Shown here one piece after another: positions 42,339 to 51,455 of a stretch of DNA of 64,000 nt (positions are counted from its first letter, which is position 1; every line of letters begins with the position of its first letter). A program made the translations under genes and the position numbers. Origin of the DNA: UBA8958 sp964571695 (GTDB lineage Bacteria; Desulfobacterota; Syntrophia; Syntrophales; UBA8958); assembly GCA_964571695.1 (NCBI GenBank), contig CAZNDG010000002.1, positions 62,001-126,000 on the forward strand, written 5' to 3'. Under the pieces are notes generated by a model. That model saw only the letters and a program-made list of their open reading frames with translations. It searched no databases and was not told the origin of the DNA.

Positions 42339-43697
42339 TTATTCTGTCAACAGCTTCTTTGTCTCCAGCCATGGCGCCAGCTCCCGGGCGACGGCGCGGT
42401 GTCCGGCGGCGTTCCAGTGGCGATTCTTGTAGTAGTACAATTCGGCCCCCCGGTCGGCTTCGGCCCGCAGGGCCGGGGTCAGATCCAGAACGGGGATGCC
42501 GAGGTCGCCGGCGATGCCGGTGAGGATTTTATTGGGGAGCAGGAGATCGTAATCCTCTTCCCGGAGGTTATAGACCTTTTTGATCTTTTGCCAGTAAATC
42601 TCTTCGTGGATCTGGGTGACGGTGGGGGCGAGGACCAGGGCAAACCGGCTGCCCTGACGCCGGCAGCGGGCATCCGTTTCCCTGAGGATCCCCCGGAGCA
42701 GAGTCCGGGCCTCCTGCAGCGATGGATCCAGGTCTTTACGGCACAGCCGCACCTCCGGTGGCAGGACGTCCAGGGCGTATTTGTCCCGTCGCTGGTGGAT
42801 GATCCGGTCGAAGAAATCGATGAGGTGAGAGCGGGGAAGGCTGCACGTCCGCCGGCGCTCGTTCCGGGGAAGGGAGGTTTTCGGGACGGGGATATTCGCG
42901 AAGGAGATCCGGCCCCGGTCGTCCAGAACGGCCCGGGGACGCTGGTAGCCGTCGATCCAGGCGGTGAGATTCGTAGTGTCGTCGAAATCGTTGCCGATAT
43001 AGAAGATCATCAAGACGAGATCGGGGTGGTAGGGAAAGACCCTGGTCGTGAGGAGGAGATATTCCTGGGTGGGACCGAAGCCGTTGACGCCGAAATTGAG
43101 GACCTCCGCCGCCCCCGGGCGGGTCGCCTCCAGGACGGCGGTGAACACCTCTGTGTCCTTGACACCCAGGCCGGCCGTGAAGGAATCGCCGATCACCGCG
43201 ATCCTTTTTGTTCCGGAGGCCTTGGCAAGCGGGCGTTCCCGATCCCGAAAACCCGCGGCATTGATGGTGATGGTATGCTCATATTCATGTTTGGAAACGA
43301 GGAGGCCCGACTTTCCCGGGATGAACTGCCAGCCCAGGGTATCGTCATAGGCGAAAAAGATCTCCTGTTCAGACCTTCCCCCGATCTGGGGATGGAAATT
43401 CCGCATCAGGATCTCTCCCAGGGAGAAACAGACCAGGATCGTAGCGGCAAAAAGGAGGATGTTGACGGTGAGCGCCTTCCTCCGGAAGAGGAGCAGTAAT
43501 ATCCCGCCAAGAAAGCACAGCCCCTGAAAGGTGGCGATCCGCAGGCGGTCGTCCGGTTCGAAATATCCGTTCGGACAGCTCCACCAGGCCAGGGTCCATT
43601 CATTGATCGCCAGGGCGGCGGCCATCATCAGGATCGCGGCGATGACGACGATGCGTCCGATATTTGTCGGCGCTGTGGCCGCGTATTTTTCCTTCAT
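42339..43697 (-). CDS. membrane SGNH-hydrolase family protein (2)
   Basis: About 452 residues. Three hydrophobic segments precede the catalytic domain: VVIAAILMMAAALAI, then LCFLGGILLLLF, and NILLFAATILVCFSLGE. SGNH blocks: IAVIGDSFTAGLGV, LNFGVNGFGPTQEY, FYIGNDFDDT, and the Asp-His element YYKNRHWNAAGH. A TTG at 43703 is in frame, but ATG 43697 is preferred. Downstream lies the carbamoyltransferase, about 53 bp away, in the same direction. Probable role: acyl transfer to, or removal from, a surface polysaccharide. Confidence 0.8.
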   Translation of the reverse strand: MKEKYAATAPTNIGRIVVIAAILMMAAALAINEWTLAWWSCPNGYFEPDDRLRIATFQGLCFLGGILLLLFRRKALTVNILLFAATILVCFSLGEILMRNFHPQIGGRSEQEIFFAYDDTLGWQFIPGKSGLLVSKHEYEHTITINAAGFRDRERPLAKASGTKRIAVIGDSFTAGLGVKDTEVFTAVLEATRPGAAEVLNFGVNGFGPTQEYLLLTTRVFPYHPDLVLMIFYIGNDFDDTTNLTAWIDGYQRPRAVLDDRGRISFANIPVPKTSLPRNERRRTCSLPRSHLIDFFDRIIHQRRDKYALDVLPPEVRLCRKDLDPSLQEARTLLRGILRETDARCRRQGSRFALVLAPTVTQIHEEIYWQKIKKVYNLREEDYDLLLPNKILTGIAGDLGIPVLDLTPALRAEADRGAELYYYKNRHWNAAGHRAVARELAPWLETKKLLTE

Positions 43698-43934
43698 GAA
43701 CAATCCCGTAGATTGATTTTAAGCAGCTTGCCCCGGATATGGATAGAAACTTACTATGAACACGTCATTTTCATACTTCATGGCACTCACCGGGGCATGG
43801 GGGCTTTTTATCACGGCGGGGCCGATAATGCCACGATTTTAGGCCTGGTTACGCAAATCGCTCGATTTATGTATCTTGCCGGTGGTGAAACCGGTTCATC
43901 TGCATATTTTTTGACGTCTTTGGTCGGACCTGCT

Positions 43935-45050
43935 ATGAATAGCTCCATGCATAATCAGTTCAAGAACATCGCGGCCCTTGCCTTTGTCATGCTCTTGGGC
44001 CTGTATTTTGCCGAGTGGCTCCTGGGCTTTTATATGGTCCGGGCGATTCCCCGCTATCCCCTTCCTCCCTTTGCCGTTCAGAGCCATGCGTCGGTGGATT
44101 ACGATGTCGTTTATCGCTATAACAACCATGGCCTCCGGGGACCGGATTTTCAGCCCGGCGAGGAATATGACGCCGTTCTTTTCGGTGATTCCTTCTTTTT
44201 CGGACAGGGCGTCGCGGAGGGGAAAACTCTCACCGATATTTTGCGGGGAAAGGGCCTCAAGGTCCTGAACGTCTCCGAGATTGCCACCAACCCCAGCGAT
44301 TATTTCCACAAGCTCAACGTCATGAAGTCACAGGGGCTCCGGAGCCGGACCGTGGTCATCGGCCTGTGCATGGACAACGATTTTCAGGACATCGCGGACA
44401 AGGACATCGGTCCGGCGCTGGCCCATCGATATCGCACCCCTTTTCTAGCCTACGACGCCCGTTCCTTCCTGACCCTGGAGCGCCTGCGGTATCAACTGGG
44501 CAGAAAAACCCGGCAGATCAAGGACTGGTTCAACCACCGGTTTTTCGGCGCCCCCGATCGCGAGACCTTGATGGTGCATGAATTCGAGCACCGGCGGAAA
44601 TTCTATTCCGACTGGCTGCGCTTCTTTGCGGACAACCGTCCGGAGATCATGGCGGCCATGACGGGTTACCCGGCCCGGCCTCTGAATAGGGAAACGCTTT
44701 CCGAACCGGAGTATCTGGAAAAGATCCAATTGTGGCCGGCATCCCTGGAAAAGACGACGCGGATCCTTTTGGCCATGCCGGACCGGCTGCCCGGAACGAG
44801 ATTTTTAGTGGTCCTTATCCCCGGCCCCCATTACGTGTGGGGTTTCCGTTCCGGGTTATATGACGGCTATGTGGCGCAATTAAAAAAGTCGCTGTCGCCT
44901 GCCTTTGAAATTATCGATCTCCACGGCCGGACGACGCCCCGGATGCATTTCCTCCATGACGGGCACTGGAACGAGGCGGGACACCAGCTCGTGGCGTCGA
45001 CGCAGTTTCCCTTTTTATCGGCGGCGCCGCCGCAACGGTCTCCGCAATAG
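43935..45050 (+). CDS. membrane SGNH-hydrolase-like protein (3)
   Basis: Divergent from the second SGNH gene. ATG at 43935 gives MNSSMHNQFKNIAALAFVML with an N-terminal anchor; the open frame extends 74 codons further without features. Blocks: DAVLFGDSFFFGQGV (nucleophile), LNVSEIATNPSDY, VVIGLCMDNDFQDI (GND-like, with Asn-Asp) and FLHDGHWNEAGHQL (Asp-His pair). About 371 residues. The three SGNH proteins are not close copies of one another, so three activities are likely. Confidence 0.75.
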   Translation: MNSSMHNQFKNIAALAFVMLLGLYFAEWLLGFYMVRAIPRYPLPPFAVQSHASVDYDVVYRYNNHGLRGPDFQPGEEYDAVLFGDSFFFGQGVAEGKTLTDILRGKGLKVLNVSEIATNPSDYFHKLNVMKSQGLRSRTVVIGLCMDNDFQDIADKDIGPALAHRYRTPFLAYDARSFLTLERLRYQLGRKTRQIKDWFNHRFFGAPDRETLMVHEFEHRRKFYSDWLRFFADNRPEIMAAMTGYPARPLNRETLSEPEYLEKIQLWPASLEKTTRILLAMPDRLPGTRFLVVLIPGPHYVWGFRSGLYDGYVAQLKKSLSPAFEIIDLHGRTTPRMHFLHDGHWNEAGHQLVASTQFPFLSAAPPQRSPQ

Positions 45051-45069
45051 CGATCCACGCCTTCTGGGA

Positions 45070-45110
45070 CGCTTTATCATTTAGTGACTTGATGAGTTAA
45101 GTTACTCAGA
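45070..45110. repeat. short repeat shared with the broken DUF1640-like gene
   Basis: TTATCAT, ACTTGA and AAGTTACTCAGAAG occur in this order with nearly the same spacing at 21350-21380. The shared 14-mer AAGTTACTCAGAAG is exact. At 21350-21380 it coincides with the frameshift of the pseudogene. Confidence 0.4.
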
Positions 45111-45170
45111 AGTCAAGTCGAAAGGTATGAATGGCGCGCGAAGGGAAACCGATTGTAACCATTTAACCGG

Positions 45171-46043
45171 CTACAAAGCGCCTGTTTTAATCTCTTCTAA
45201 AAGTACCTTGTATTTATTGATTTTTTCTTCCGTTGCCTGTTTGTCTTTCACAAAAGGAAGTTCAAATCGGAGCGTGATGATGCGCCACTTTGCCTTGAGC
45301 CATTCGGCCCGGCGGATCCGGACGATGGTTTCCGGATGGTAGTGCTTGCGGTAGAAGAGCCATTCGGCCCGGATCTTTCGGCGCCATACGTCAGCCGGGG
45401 GAGAGAGGCGTTCGCTCTGTCCGTGGTGGTGAAGCACCCGGGCGGCGGGTATATAGCCGACCCGGAAGCCCCGGCGGCGGAGGCGCAGACAGAGGTCTTC
45501 ATCCTCGCCGTAGAGAAAGAATTCCTCGTCGAAGCCGCCCACTGCCTCTATGGCCCCCCTTGGGGCGATCATGGCGGCCCCGAGGACGGCGGCGATCTCC
45601 CCCGGCAGTTCCGCCAGTTCCCCGGTGGTGTAACGCTCGCTGAGATAACGGTAGGAAACAGATTCCTGGTCGGAGCCGTCGGGGTTAAGGATCCGGAGCC
45701 CCGCCAGCCCCAGCTCGGGATGGCCGTCCATGTGCGCGGCGGCCGCGGCCAGAGCGCCCTCCTGGAGGACCGTGTCGGGATTGAGGAACAGGATGTGCCG
45801 GCCCCGGCACTGGGGAAGGACCTGGTTGTTGGCGGCGCCGAAGCCCCGGTTCTCCTCATTGGCGGTGATGTTAACCGTCGGGAACCGGTTGGCGACAACG
45901 GTGGCGCTCCCGTCGGTGGAGGCGTTGTCAACCACGAAGATCTCCGTGGTCACATCCCGCTGGCTCAGGACGGAGGTGAGGCAGGGACCGATGAGATCGG
46001 CGGTCTGGTAGGAGACAATGATCACGGATACATCAATATTCAT
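45171..46043 (-). CDS. GT2 family glycosyltransferase (rhamnosyltransferase type)
   Basis: GT-A fold. N-terminal DVSVIIVSYQTADLIG, the nucleotide site FVVDNASTDGSATVV, ENRGFGAANNQVL and LFLNPDTVLQEGAL (the DxD-like element), then GAAMIAPRGAIEAVGGFDEE and the Asp-rich FLYGEDEDLCLRLRRRGFRV. ATG start. 290 residues. Typical of enzymes adding rhamnose or similar sugars to O-antigen repeats. Its stop is 110 bp from the end of the SGNH-like gene 3, with convergent ends. Confidence 0.87.
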   Translation of the reverse strand: MNIDVSVIIVSYQTADLIGPCLTSVLSQRDVTTEIFVVDNASTDGSATVVANRFPTVNITANEENRGFGAANNQVLPQCRGRHILFLNPDTVLQEGALAAAAAHMDGHPELGLAGLRILNPDGSDQESVSYRYLSERYTTGELAELPGEIAAVLGAAMIAPRGAIEAVGGFDEEFFLYGEDEDLCLRLRRRGFRVGYIPAARVLHHHGQSERLSPPADVWRRKIRAEWLFYRKHYHPETIVRIRRAEWLKAKWRIITLRFELPFVKDKQATEEKINKYKVLLEEIKTGAL

Positions 46044-46063
46044 GTTTGTTCCTGAAATAATAT

Positions 46064-47218
46064 TTAAAACCGCCCCTTTGACGATATGATTTTATCGTAT
46101 ATCGCCGCTACTCGACCGGCCGTCTTTTCCCAGGAATGCTCCTGCGCCGTCGCCAGGGCCGCGGTCCTCATGGCGGTCCGCCGCTCCGGCCGGAGGGCCT
46201 GAAAAATGGTTTCGGCGACCCGTTCGACATCATCGGGCCGGGGAACGACAAAACCGTTTTCCCCTTCCCGGATAAGATCCTTGGCGCCCACATTGCCGCT
46301 GACGACGGCGGGCAGCCCTTTGGCCATGGCCTCCAGGACCACCATCCCGAAGGTGTCGAATTTGGAGAGCATGGCATAGAGATCGCCGGCGGCGTAAATG
46401 CGCGTCAGCTCCTCCCGGGAGACGGCGCCCGTGAAGGTTACGCGGTCGCCGATCCTGGCCGCCCTGGCCTCCTCTTCGTATTTCTGCCGGTCGTCGCCGC
46501 CGACGACCAGCAGATGAAAATCCTGCTCGGGGTGGAGGGACTTGATCCTGCCGAGACCTGCCAGGAGGAACGCCAGGCCTTTGATGTCGAAGTTCATGGA
46601 GGCGAAGACGATCAGCGGCGCGGCTTCCGGCAGGCCGTATCGCCGGCTTGTCTCCCGCCTTTCCGTTTTGCCGCCCCGTTCCGTGACCGCGCCGGGGTCG
46701 ATGCCGGGGTGGATGACGGGGACCCGGTCGGGATCCACCGGGTATTCCCGGAGGAAGATCTCCCGGGCCAGGTGGGATACGGCAAGAAAATACCGGCAGT
46801 CTCCCCCCGTGACCATTTCCTTTTCCACCCGGATGGTGGCCAGATCGAAGAGGCTCGGACGGCGCTTCTTCCTGACCTCCCGCACCCAGAACCGGTGGGG
46901 GATTCCGTGCATGGTGAAGAGGTCCGGATGGAACATCCGGTCATGGGCGTGGATGATGTGGACGCCGGTCCGGGTGACGGCCCGCTGGGCCAAAACGGCG
47001 AAGCCGGGCGTCCGGAGACACCTGGGGAAGAGGATGACGGGGACGTGATGAAAGCGGATAGATCCGGTGTCTTTATCCGTCCGGCGGCGGTTGGCGAAGA
47101 CGTGGATTTCCAGGGCGGGATCGACCGCCAGCCGTTCCGTCAGGGCGGCGGCGAAGCCTTCGGCCCCGCCCACCAGGCCGTACTTGGGGATGACGACGGC
47201 GATCCTCCTGGGTCTCAA
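46064..47218 (-). CDS. GT4 family glycosyltransferase (WaaG-like group 1)
   Basis: GT-B enzyme: N-terminal RRIAVVIPKYGLVGGAEGFA, mid ADLYAMLSKFDTFGMVVLEA, CA-terminal KGLPAVVSGNVGAKDLIREG with the EX7E-like pattern, and FHLLVVGGDDRQKY. The start is TTG at 47218, spaced from GAGGAAAG; this gives MRPRRIAVVIPKYG. An upstream in-frame TTG (47311) lies within the dispersed repeat and adds 31 unrelated residues. About 384 residues. Probably LPS core or capsule assembly; donor unknown. Confidence 0.87.
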   Translation of the reverse strand: MRPRRIAVVIPKYGLVGGAEGFAAALTERLAVDPALEIHVFANRRRTDKDTGSIRFHHVPVILFPRCLRTPGFAVLAQRAVTRTGVHIIHAHDRMFHPDLFTMHGIPHRFWVREVRKKRRPSLFDLATIRVEKEMVTGGDCRYFLAVSHLAREIFLREYPVDPDRVPVIHPGIDPGAVTERGGKTERRETSRRYGLPEAAPLIVFASMNFDIKGLAFLLAGLGRIKSLHPEQDFHLLVVGGDDRQKYEEEARAARIGDRVTFTGAVSREELTRIYAAGDLYAMLSKFDTFGMVVLEAMAKGLPAVVSGNVGAKDLIREGENGFVVPRPDDVERVAETIFQALRPERRTAMRTAALATAQEHSWEKTAGRVAAIYDKIISSKGRF

Positions 47219-47280
47219 TATACTTTCCTCACTTTCGGCTCGTTGGTGCCTGGGGTTGTTTCCATCTTTCACCTGAAAAT

Positions 47281-47375
47281 GTGTTCCTATATGGTTGAGT
47301 TCCTTAACCAATTAATTTCCTCCCCTTCAAGGGGATGATTAAGGTGGGGATGGGTCTGTTTTCCATCCCCTTTAT
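47281..47375. repeat. dispersed palindromic repeat
   Basis: GTTCCTATATGGTTGA (from 47283) followed by TTTCCTCCCCTTCAAGGGGA and GGTGGGGATGGG resembles 8032-8150. Also shows ATGGGTCTGTTTTCCAT, a local dyad. It separates the GT4 gene from the methyltransferase. Confidence 0.55.
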
Positions 47376-47387
47376 GACGGCGTATCG

Positions 47388-48368
47388 TCATGTGTGTTTC
47401 ATCGCTCCCCCCGGGGCGTGATGGTGGGTGATCTTCCGGTAAGCCTCTCTTACCGCCGCTGCCTGGCACCAGAGGGATTCATTCCATTCCATGGGGATCC
47501 CCTGGGCATCCGTCCGGCCCACGGCGTAAGGGTGGTATTTCTTCGGTTGCAATTCCGGATACTCGGCGGCCAGGTCATGAAGGAAAGCGTATCCCTGCTG
47601 TCTCATCAACGCGGTTAGTTCGTTTCCGAAACGGGCTTCCGTGGATAGATTGCCGTCGAAGGTTTGGAGGTCTCTCCCGTCGCCGGGGGGATAAATCCTT
47701 ATTGTCAACTCCTTCTCTTCGTCATTATGGGACGGACGGTGAAAGAGACGGCGCACCATGTCGCCGAGCCGTGCCTTGCCCGCGTCTTTACTCCGCCCGT
47801 GAGAGCATCCATTGTCGTCCGTTAACGGGGGGGTGTTCCAGCGCCGCACCCGGCCGCTGCGGGGGAGGATGTCGTGGATGTGGAAAAGGGCGTCGATTCT
47901 TTCCGCGGGCATGATATGCTCCTCGATGAACCACCTGAGGAAGGACTCCGTGTGGGCGCTGTCGAGGAAATATATCCCGTAGTCCGAAGGGGCATGGCGG
48001 GAAGTTTTCCTGGCATCGCCGATTTGTAGATTGACGAATCCCTCCAGTCCATATCCGGCAAAGAGGCTTTTTGCTGCCCGCGATGTTTTGGGATCGATTT
48101 CGTGGGTGTCGATCACTCCCCAACGGTTTTCTTTCAAGGCCAGGGCCATGAACATGGTGGCGTAGCCGCAGGAGGTCGAAATTTCCAGGATCCGGCGCGG
48201 TCGCAGGTAGCGGACGAGACAGTAGAGCACCTGTCCGGAAAACCAGTCGTATTGGCCCGTGGCGGGAAAGAGTTTTTTATTGTAACGGTTCTCCGGCAGG
48301 AACTCCAGCTTTACCGTCTCGTGACCGTAGACGCGGACGGCTTTGCGAATGATATTTCTCATGTTCAT
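47388..48368 (-). CDS. class I SAM-dependent methyltransferase (Methyltransf_24-like)
   Basis: Rossmann-type SAM domain: RRILEISTSCGYATMFMALA (motif I variant), GVIDTHEIDPKTSRAA and IGDARKTSRHAPSDYGIYFL (post-motif block with acidic Asp), ALFHIHDILPRSGRV. The region around residues 180-225 is hydrophilic and insertion-like. 326 residues, ATG start. Lies 169 bp upstream of the GT4 gene in the same direction. Probably acts on a surface glycan sugar; target unknown. Confidence 0.7.
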   Translation of the reverse strand: MNMRNIIRKAVRVYGHETVKLEFLPENRYNKKLFPATGQYDWFSGQVLYCLVRYLRPRRILEISTSCGYATMFMALALKENRWGVIDTHEIDPKTSRAAKSLFAGYGLEGFVNLQIGDARKTSRHAPSDYGIYFLDSAHTESFLRWFIEEHIMPAERIDALFHIHDILPRSGRVRRWNTPPLTDDNGCSHGRSKDAGKARLGDMVRRLFHRPSHNDEEKELTIRIYPPGDGRDLQTFDGNLSTEARFGNELTALMRQQGYAFLHDLAAEYPELQPKKYHPYAVGRTDAQGIPMEWNESLWCQAAAVREAYRKITHHHAPGGAMKHT

Positions 48369-48389
48369 GGCGGCCGGGAAATCCTTTCT

Positions 48390-49673
48390 TCAAGCCTGCT
48401 CAGGCGTGGAGGACGCCGGTCCGGGCGGCTGGTCCAATTGCCGTAGGATAACCGTCACGGCCATGATCAAGATGAGAACTACCGCGGGAGGACCGCTCAG
48501 GGTATTTTCGAACATGCTTTGGACGATCCAAGAGGAAGAGGCGGCCAGCATGGCGAGACTCCAGTTTCTCACAAAGGAGGAATGCCCCCGGAAGGCCAGG
48601 CGCCCGGCGGTCCAGAGCATGCGGAGCATTATGAACAGGAAGAGGGCCAGGCCCACAAAACCCGTGCGCACCGCTGTATCGACGATGAAATTATGGGGGG
48701 CCTTGTCGGCGACGGGCCGGCGGTAACGTTCCGGGACCCGGGCGTTGTATTTTGCGAGCAGGTCGTCGTCCTGGTAGGTCTCGAAGCCGAAGCCGACCCC
48801 GGTGAGGGGATGATCCTTAGCCAGCTCGTAAAAGATATACCAGGTATTGATCCGGTCGTCGGTCCTGATTTTGTTGAGCAACGATCCGGGTTCCAGGCGA
48901 TTCTTCACCGGCATGACAAACACCATGAGAAGGATCAGGGGCAAAAAGAGGAGGAGGACCTTTTTCAACCGGGGGGCGGCAACGATCAGTCCGATGGTCA
49001 TGGCCCCCATGGCGCTACGGGTTTGGGTGGCCAGGGTGGCGGCGGTGAGGATGAACAGCGCCGCGGCGAGGATGATTCGCTCCGGCGCCGTCTGTTTTTC
49101 CAGGAATGAGAACAGGCAAAAGATCAGGGCGGCGATGGTGAGGACGCCGATGACGTTGGTGGGTATCTCCCAGGGCAGGCGATAGCCGAGTTTTACCGTC
49201 AAGGGGTTGCCGAGGATCAGGTAGAAATGGCTCAAAGTTACTACGGCATAGACCGTTGTGGATGCAATGACGATGAGGATCAATTGATATAGACGTTTCT
49301 CCGTGGCGAAGACATTGACGATGAGGCAAAAAATTACCAGGTACTTGAAGAGATGGGCATAGACGTCGTGACTGCTGTTGCCCGCGTCGAGGGCAAAGGG
49401 CAAACCGATACAGGCCCACGCGAGAAACATGCCCAGGGGCAGGGTGAGGGGATTGGCCATGCGGGTCCCCCCTTTTAACGCCGCCATCATGAGAAAAAGT
49501 AAAAACGCGCCGTAGAAGGAGATCTCTTCCACGGCCGTGAGTTTCGGGAAGGGGTTGAAAAAAATCAGTACGCCCGTAAGGGCGTAAACGGCCTTGCCGA
49601 TGATTTCCCCGTAAAGGGAAATTCGGGGGTGGGATAGAAAGCGTTGGTAACGGGCACGAAATGAGGGCGTCAA
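48390..49673 (-). CDS. O-antigen ligase/polymerase-like polytopic membrane protein
   Basis: About ten to eleven hydrophobic segments and the Wzy_C-type loop with RTDDRINTWYIFYELAKDHP followed by LTGVGFGFETYQDD and KAPHNFIVDTAVRTGFVGLA, the arrangement of O-antigen ligases (WaaL) and PglL-type oligosaccharyltransferases. TTG start. 427 residues, typical. It may join polymerised glycan to lipid A core or to protein; sequence alone does not separate these. The gene on its right side is divergent. Confidence 0.8.
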   Translation of the reverse strand: MTPSFRARYQRFLSHPRISLYGEIIGKAVYALTGVLIFFNPFPKLTAVEEISFYGAFLLFLMMAALKGGTRMANPLTLPLGMFLAWACIGLPFALDAGNSSHDVYAHLFKYLVIFCLIVNVFATEKRLYQLILIVIASTTVYAVVTLSHFYLILGNPLTVKLGYRLPWEIPTNVIGVLTIAALIFCLFSFLEKQTAPERIILAAALFILTAATLATQTRSAMGAMTIGLIVAAPRLKKVLLLFLPLILLMVFVMPVKNRLEPGSLLNKIRTDDRINTWYIFYELAKDHPLTGVGFGFETYQDDDLLAKYNARVPERYRRPVADKAPHNFIVDTAVRTGFVGLALFLFIMLRMLWTAGRLAFRGHSSFVRNWSLAMLAASSSWIVQSMFENTLSGPPAVVLILIMAVTVILRQLDQPPGPASSTPEQA

Positions 49674-49780
49674 TTTTCAATCCGATAAGGGTGTAAATGG
49701 AAAGACTTGTCCCGCTACTAACACAGTCGCCGTTAAATTTCATTATTTTAATACCCAGACGATTGTGATATGGCGGAAGC

Positions 49781-50704
49781 ATGCTGCCTGATGTCTCTTA
49801 TCTGATCCTGAATTACAACCCCGCCGGCGAGGCCGTGGCCCGGGATGTCCTGGCGGCCACCCTGAAGGCGTTCTACGAACGGAAGAGCAAAAACCTGCGT
49901 GCCGAGGTCTTTTTATGCGATCAGGGATCGCCGGATTTTCACCGGTCCTGGCTTCTGGAGCGGCAAAAACAGTACGGTTTTTCCTCGCTCCTCCTGAACC
50001 GCAATATCGGCATCAGCCGGGCCCTCAACCTCTTTATCCGGATCTGCAAGTCTCCCGTGGTCGCCCTGATCACCTCCGATGTCCTCATTACCACGGGGAT
50101 GGATGAGGACCTGTACGAAATCGTTCAGATTCCGGAGGTCTATCAGGCCACGCCCTATACGGACAAGAGTGATGTGGACTATCAGATCTGGCGGCCCGAA
50201 AGGGAATACGGCGGGGACAACCTGGATTTCGAGTCCTTGAAAAGGGTGAAAGATTCCCTGCTCAGACGATTTCTGGGTGGACGGGAGCGAAGGTACCTCC
50301 GCTATATCGGCGCGGAGTTCAACGTCATGTTCTGGCGGCGGTCGATTTTCGAGAAGGTCGGTTATTTCGACGAGTCCTGGAAGGCGGCTTACGAGAACAA
50401 TGATTTTTCTCTCCGGTGTTTCCTGGCCGGCGGCTGCACCGCCCTGAGTTTGGGTTCTTTCGTCTGGCATTACCACAAGGTGACGGAAAAAAACCAATCC
50501 CGGGAACAGACCTATTTGGGGTATGTGGATAACTGGCGGGAAGAAATGAAGAGGCTCTGGGACGAGAAATGGCCCAAGCTGAGAGATTATGTGGACATCT
50601 ACAAGCCCCTGGGCAATAAGACGATCACCGATTTTCCGGATCTCCGGGCCCGCTTCCAGGACAATATTTATCTGCCCTTTGAGCAGCCCATTGAGTACGA
50701 TTGA
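49781..50704 (+). CDS. GT2 family glycosyltransferase
   Basis: GT-A-type: SYLILNYNPAGEAVARDVLA, CDQGSPDFHRSW, LLNRNIGISRALNLFI, ALITSDVLITTGMDEDLYEI and GYFDESWKAAYENNDFSLR. The DxD-equivalent reads SDV, slightly unusual. 307 residues. First gene of a rightward glycan block (50-53 kb) transcribed opposite to the leftward block. ATG start. Confidence 0.8.
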   Translation: MLPDVSYLILNYNPAGEAVARDVLAATLKAFYERKSKNLRAEVFLCDQGSPDFHRSWLLERQKQYGFSSLLLNRNIGISRALNLFIRICKSPVVALITSDVLITTGMDEDLYEIVQIPEVYQATPYTDKSDVDYQIWRPEREYGGDNLDFESLKRVKDSLLRRFLGGRERRYLRYIGAEFNVMFWRRSIFEKVGYFDESWKAAYENNDFSLRCFLAGGCTALSLGSFVWHYHKVTEKNQSREQTYLGYVDNWREEMKRLWDEKWPKLRDYVDIYKPLGNKTITDFPDLRARFQDNIYLPFEQPIEYD

Positions 50705-50731
50705 AACGATGCGAAAGCGAGGGACAAGCCG

Positions 50732-51403
50732 ATGCTGAAAGGTAGCTGGGAGCTGCGGGATACGGCCAAGGGCGCCCTGGAGAAGTCTCTGGCGGCGGTG
50801 CGCCGCCGGGCCTTGAACCGGACGGATATCTGTGACCATTTGGAGACGCTCTTTGTCGAATGTCTCGCCATTCGTCCGGCGTTGATCGTGGAGCTGGGTT
50901 CCGGGGACGGAGAATCCACTTTTGTCCTGGAACGGATCGCCAAGCTCTGGGACGCCCCATTGGTGAGCGTGGACATCGATGATCGGGCCGAGGTGGGCAG
51001 CTATTCCCGGCGCCGGTTCGTGCGGATGGACGATATCGCCTTCGCGGCGCAATTCCCAGCCTGGTGCGCCGCCCAGGGGCTGCCGGCGGCGATCGATATC
51101 CTCTTTGTCGATACCAGCCATCTCTACGGGCATACGGGGGCGGAGATAAAGGGCTGGTTCCCCTATCTTGCCGACCGGTGCAAGGTCGTTTTTCATGACA
51201 CCAATCTCCGGGAGGTTTTTACCCGCAAGGACGGCAGTGAGGGCCGGGGCTGGGACAACGAGCGGGGGGTGATCAGGTCCATCGAGGATTGGTTCGGCAT
51301 GGACTTCGATGAAACGAAGGATTTCGTCCTGGAAAAAAACGGCTGGCTGATCCGCCATTGGCGGCACTGCAACGGTCTGATGATCATGGACCGATACTTT
51401 TGA
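50732..51403 (+). CDS. class I SAM-dependent methyltransferase (Methyltransf_24/cephalosporin hydroxylase-like)
   Basis: SAM motif LIVELGSGDGESTFVLERI, acidic SVDIDDRAEVGS, and IDILFVDTSHLYGHTGAEIK, where a metal-binding Asp is expected, then VVFHDTNLREVF. 223 residues. ATG start 27 bp after the previous GT2 gene, same direction. Most likely a glycan O-methyltransferase. Confidence 0.75.
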   Translation: MLKGSWELRDTAKGALEKSLAAVRRRALNRTDICDHLETLFVECLAIRPALIVELGSGDGESTFVLERIAKLWDAPLVSVDIDDRAEVGSYSRRRFVRMDDIAFAAQFPAWCAAQGLPAAIDILFVDTSHLYGHTGAEIKGWFPYLADRCKVVFHDTNLREVFTRKDGSEGRGWDNERGVIRSIEDWFGMDFDETKDFVLEKNGWLIRHWRHCNGLMIMDRYF

Positions 51404-51455
51404 AACTCCGGCAGGGAGTTCGGGGGAGGCCGTGTGGATGGGAGGGGTTGGAGTT

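Noticed and set aside
46136..47338. 400-codon plus-strand frame across the GT4 gene
   Set aside because: Antisense shadow; no Shine-Dalgarno and no recognisable motif.
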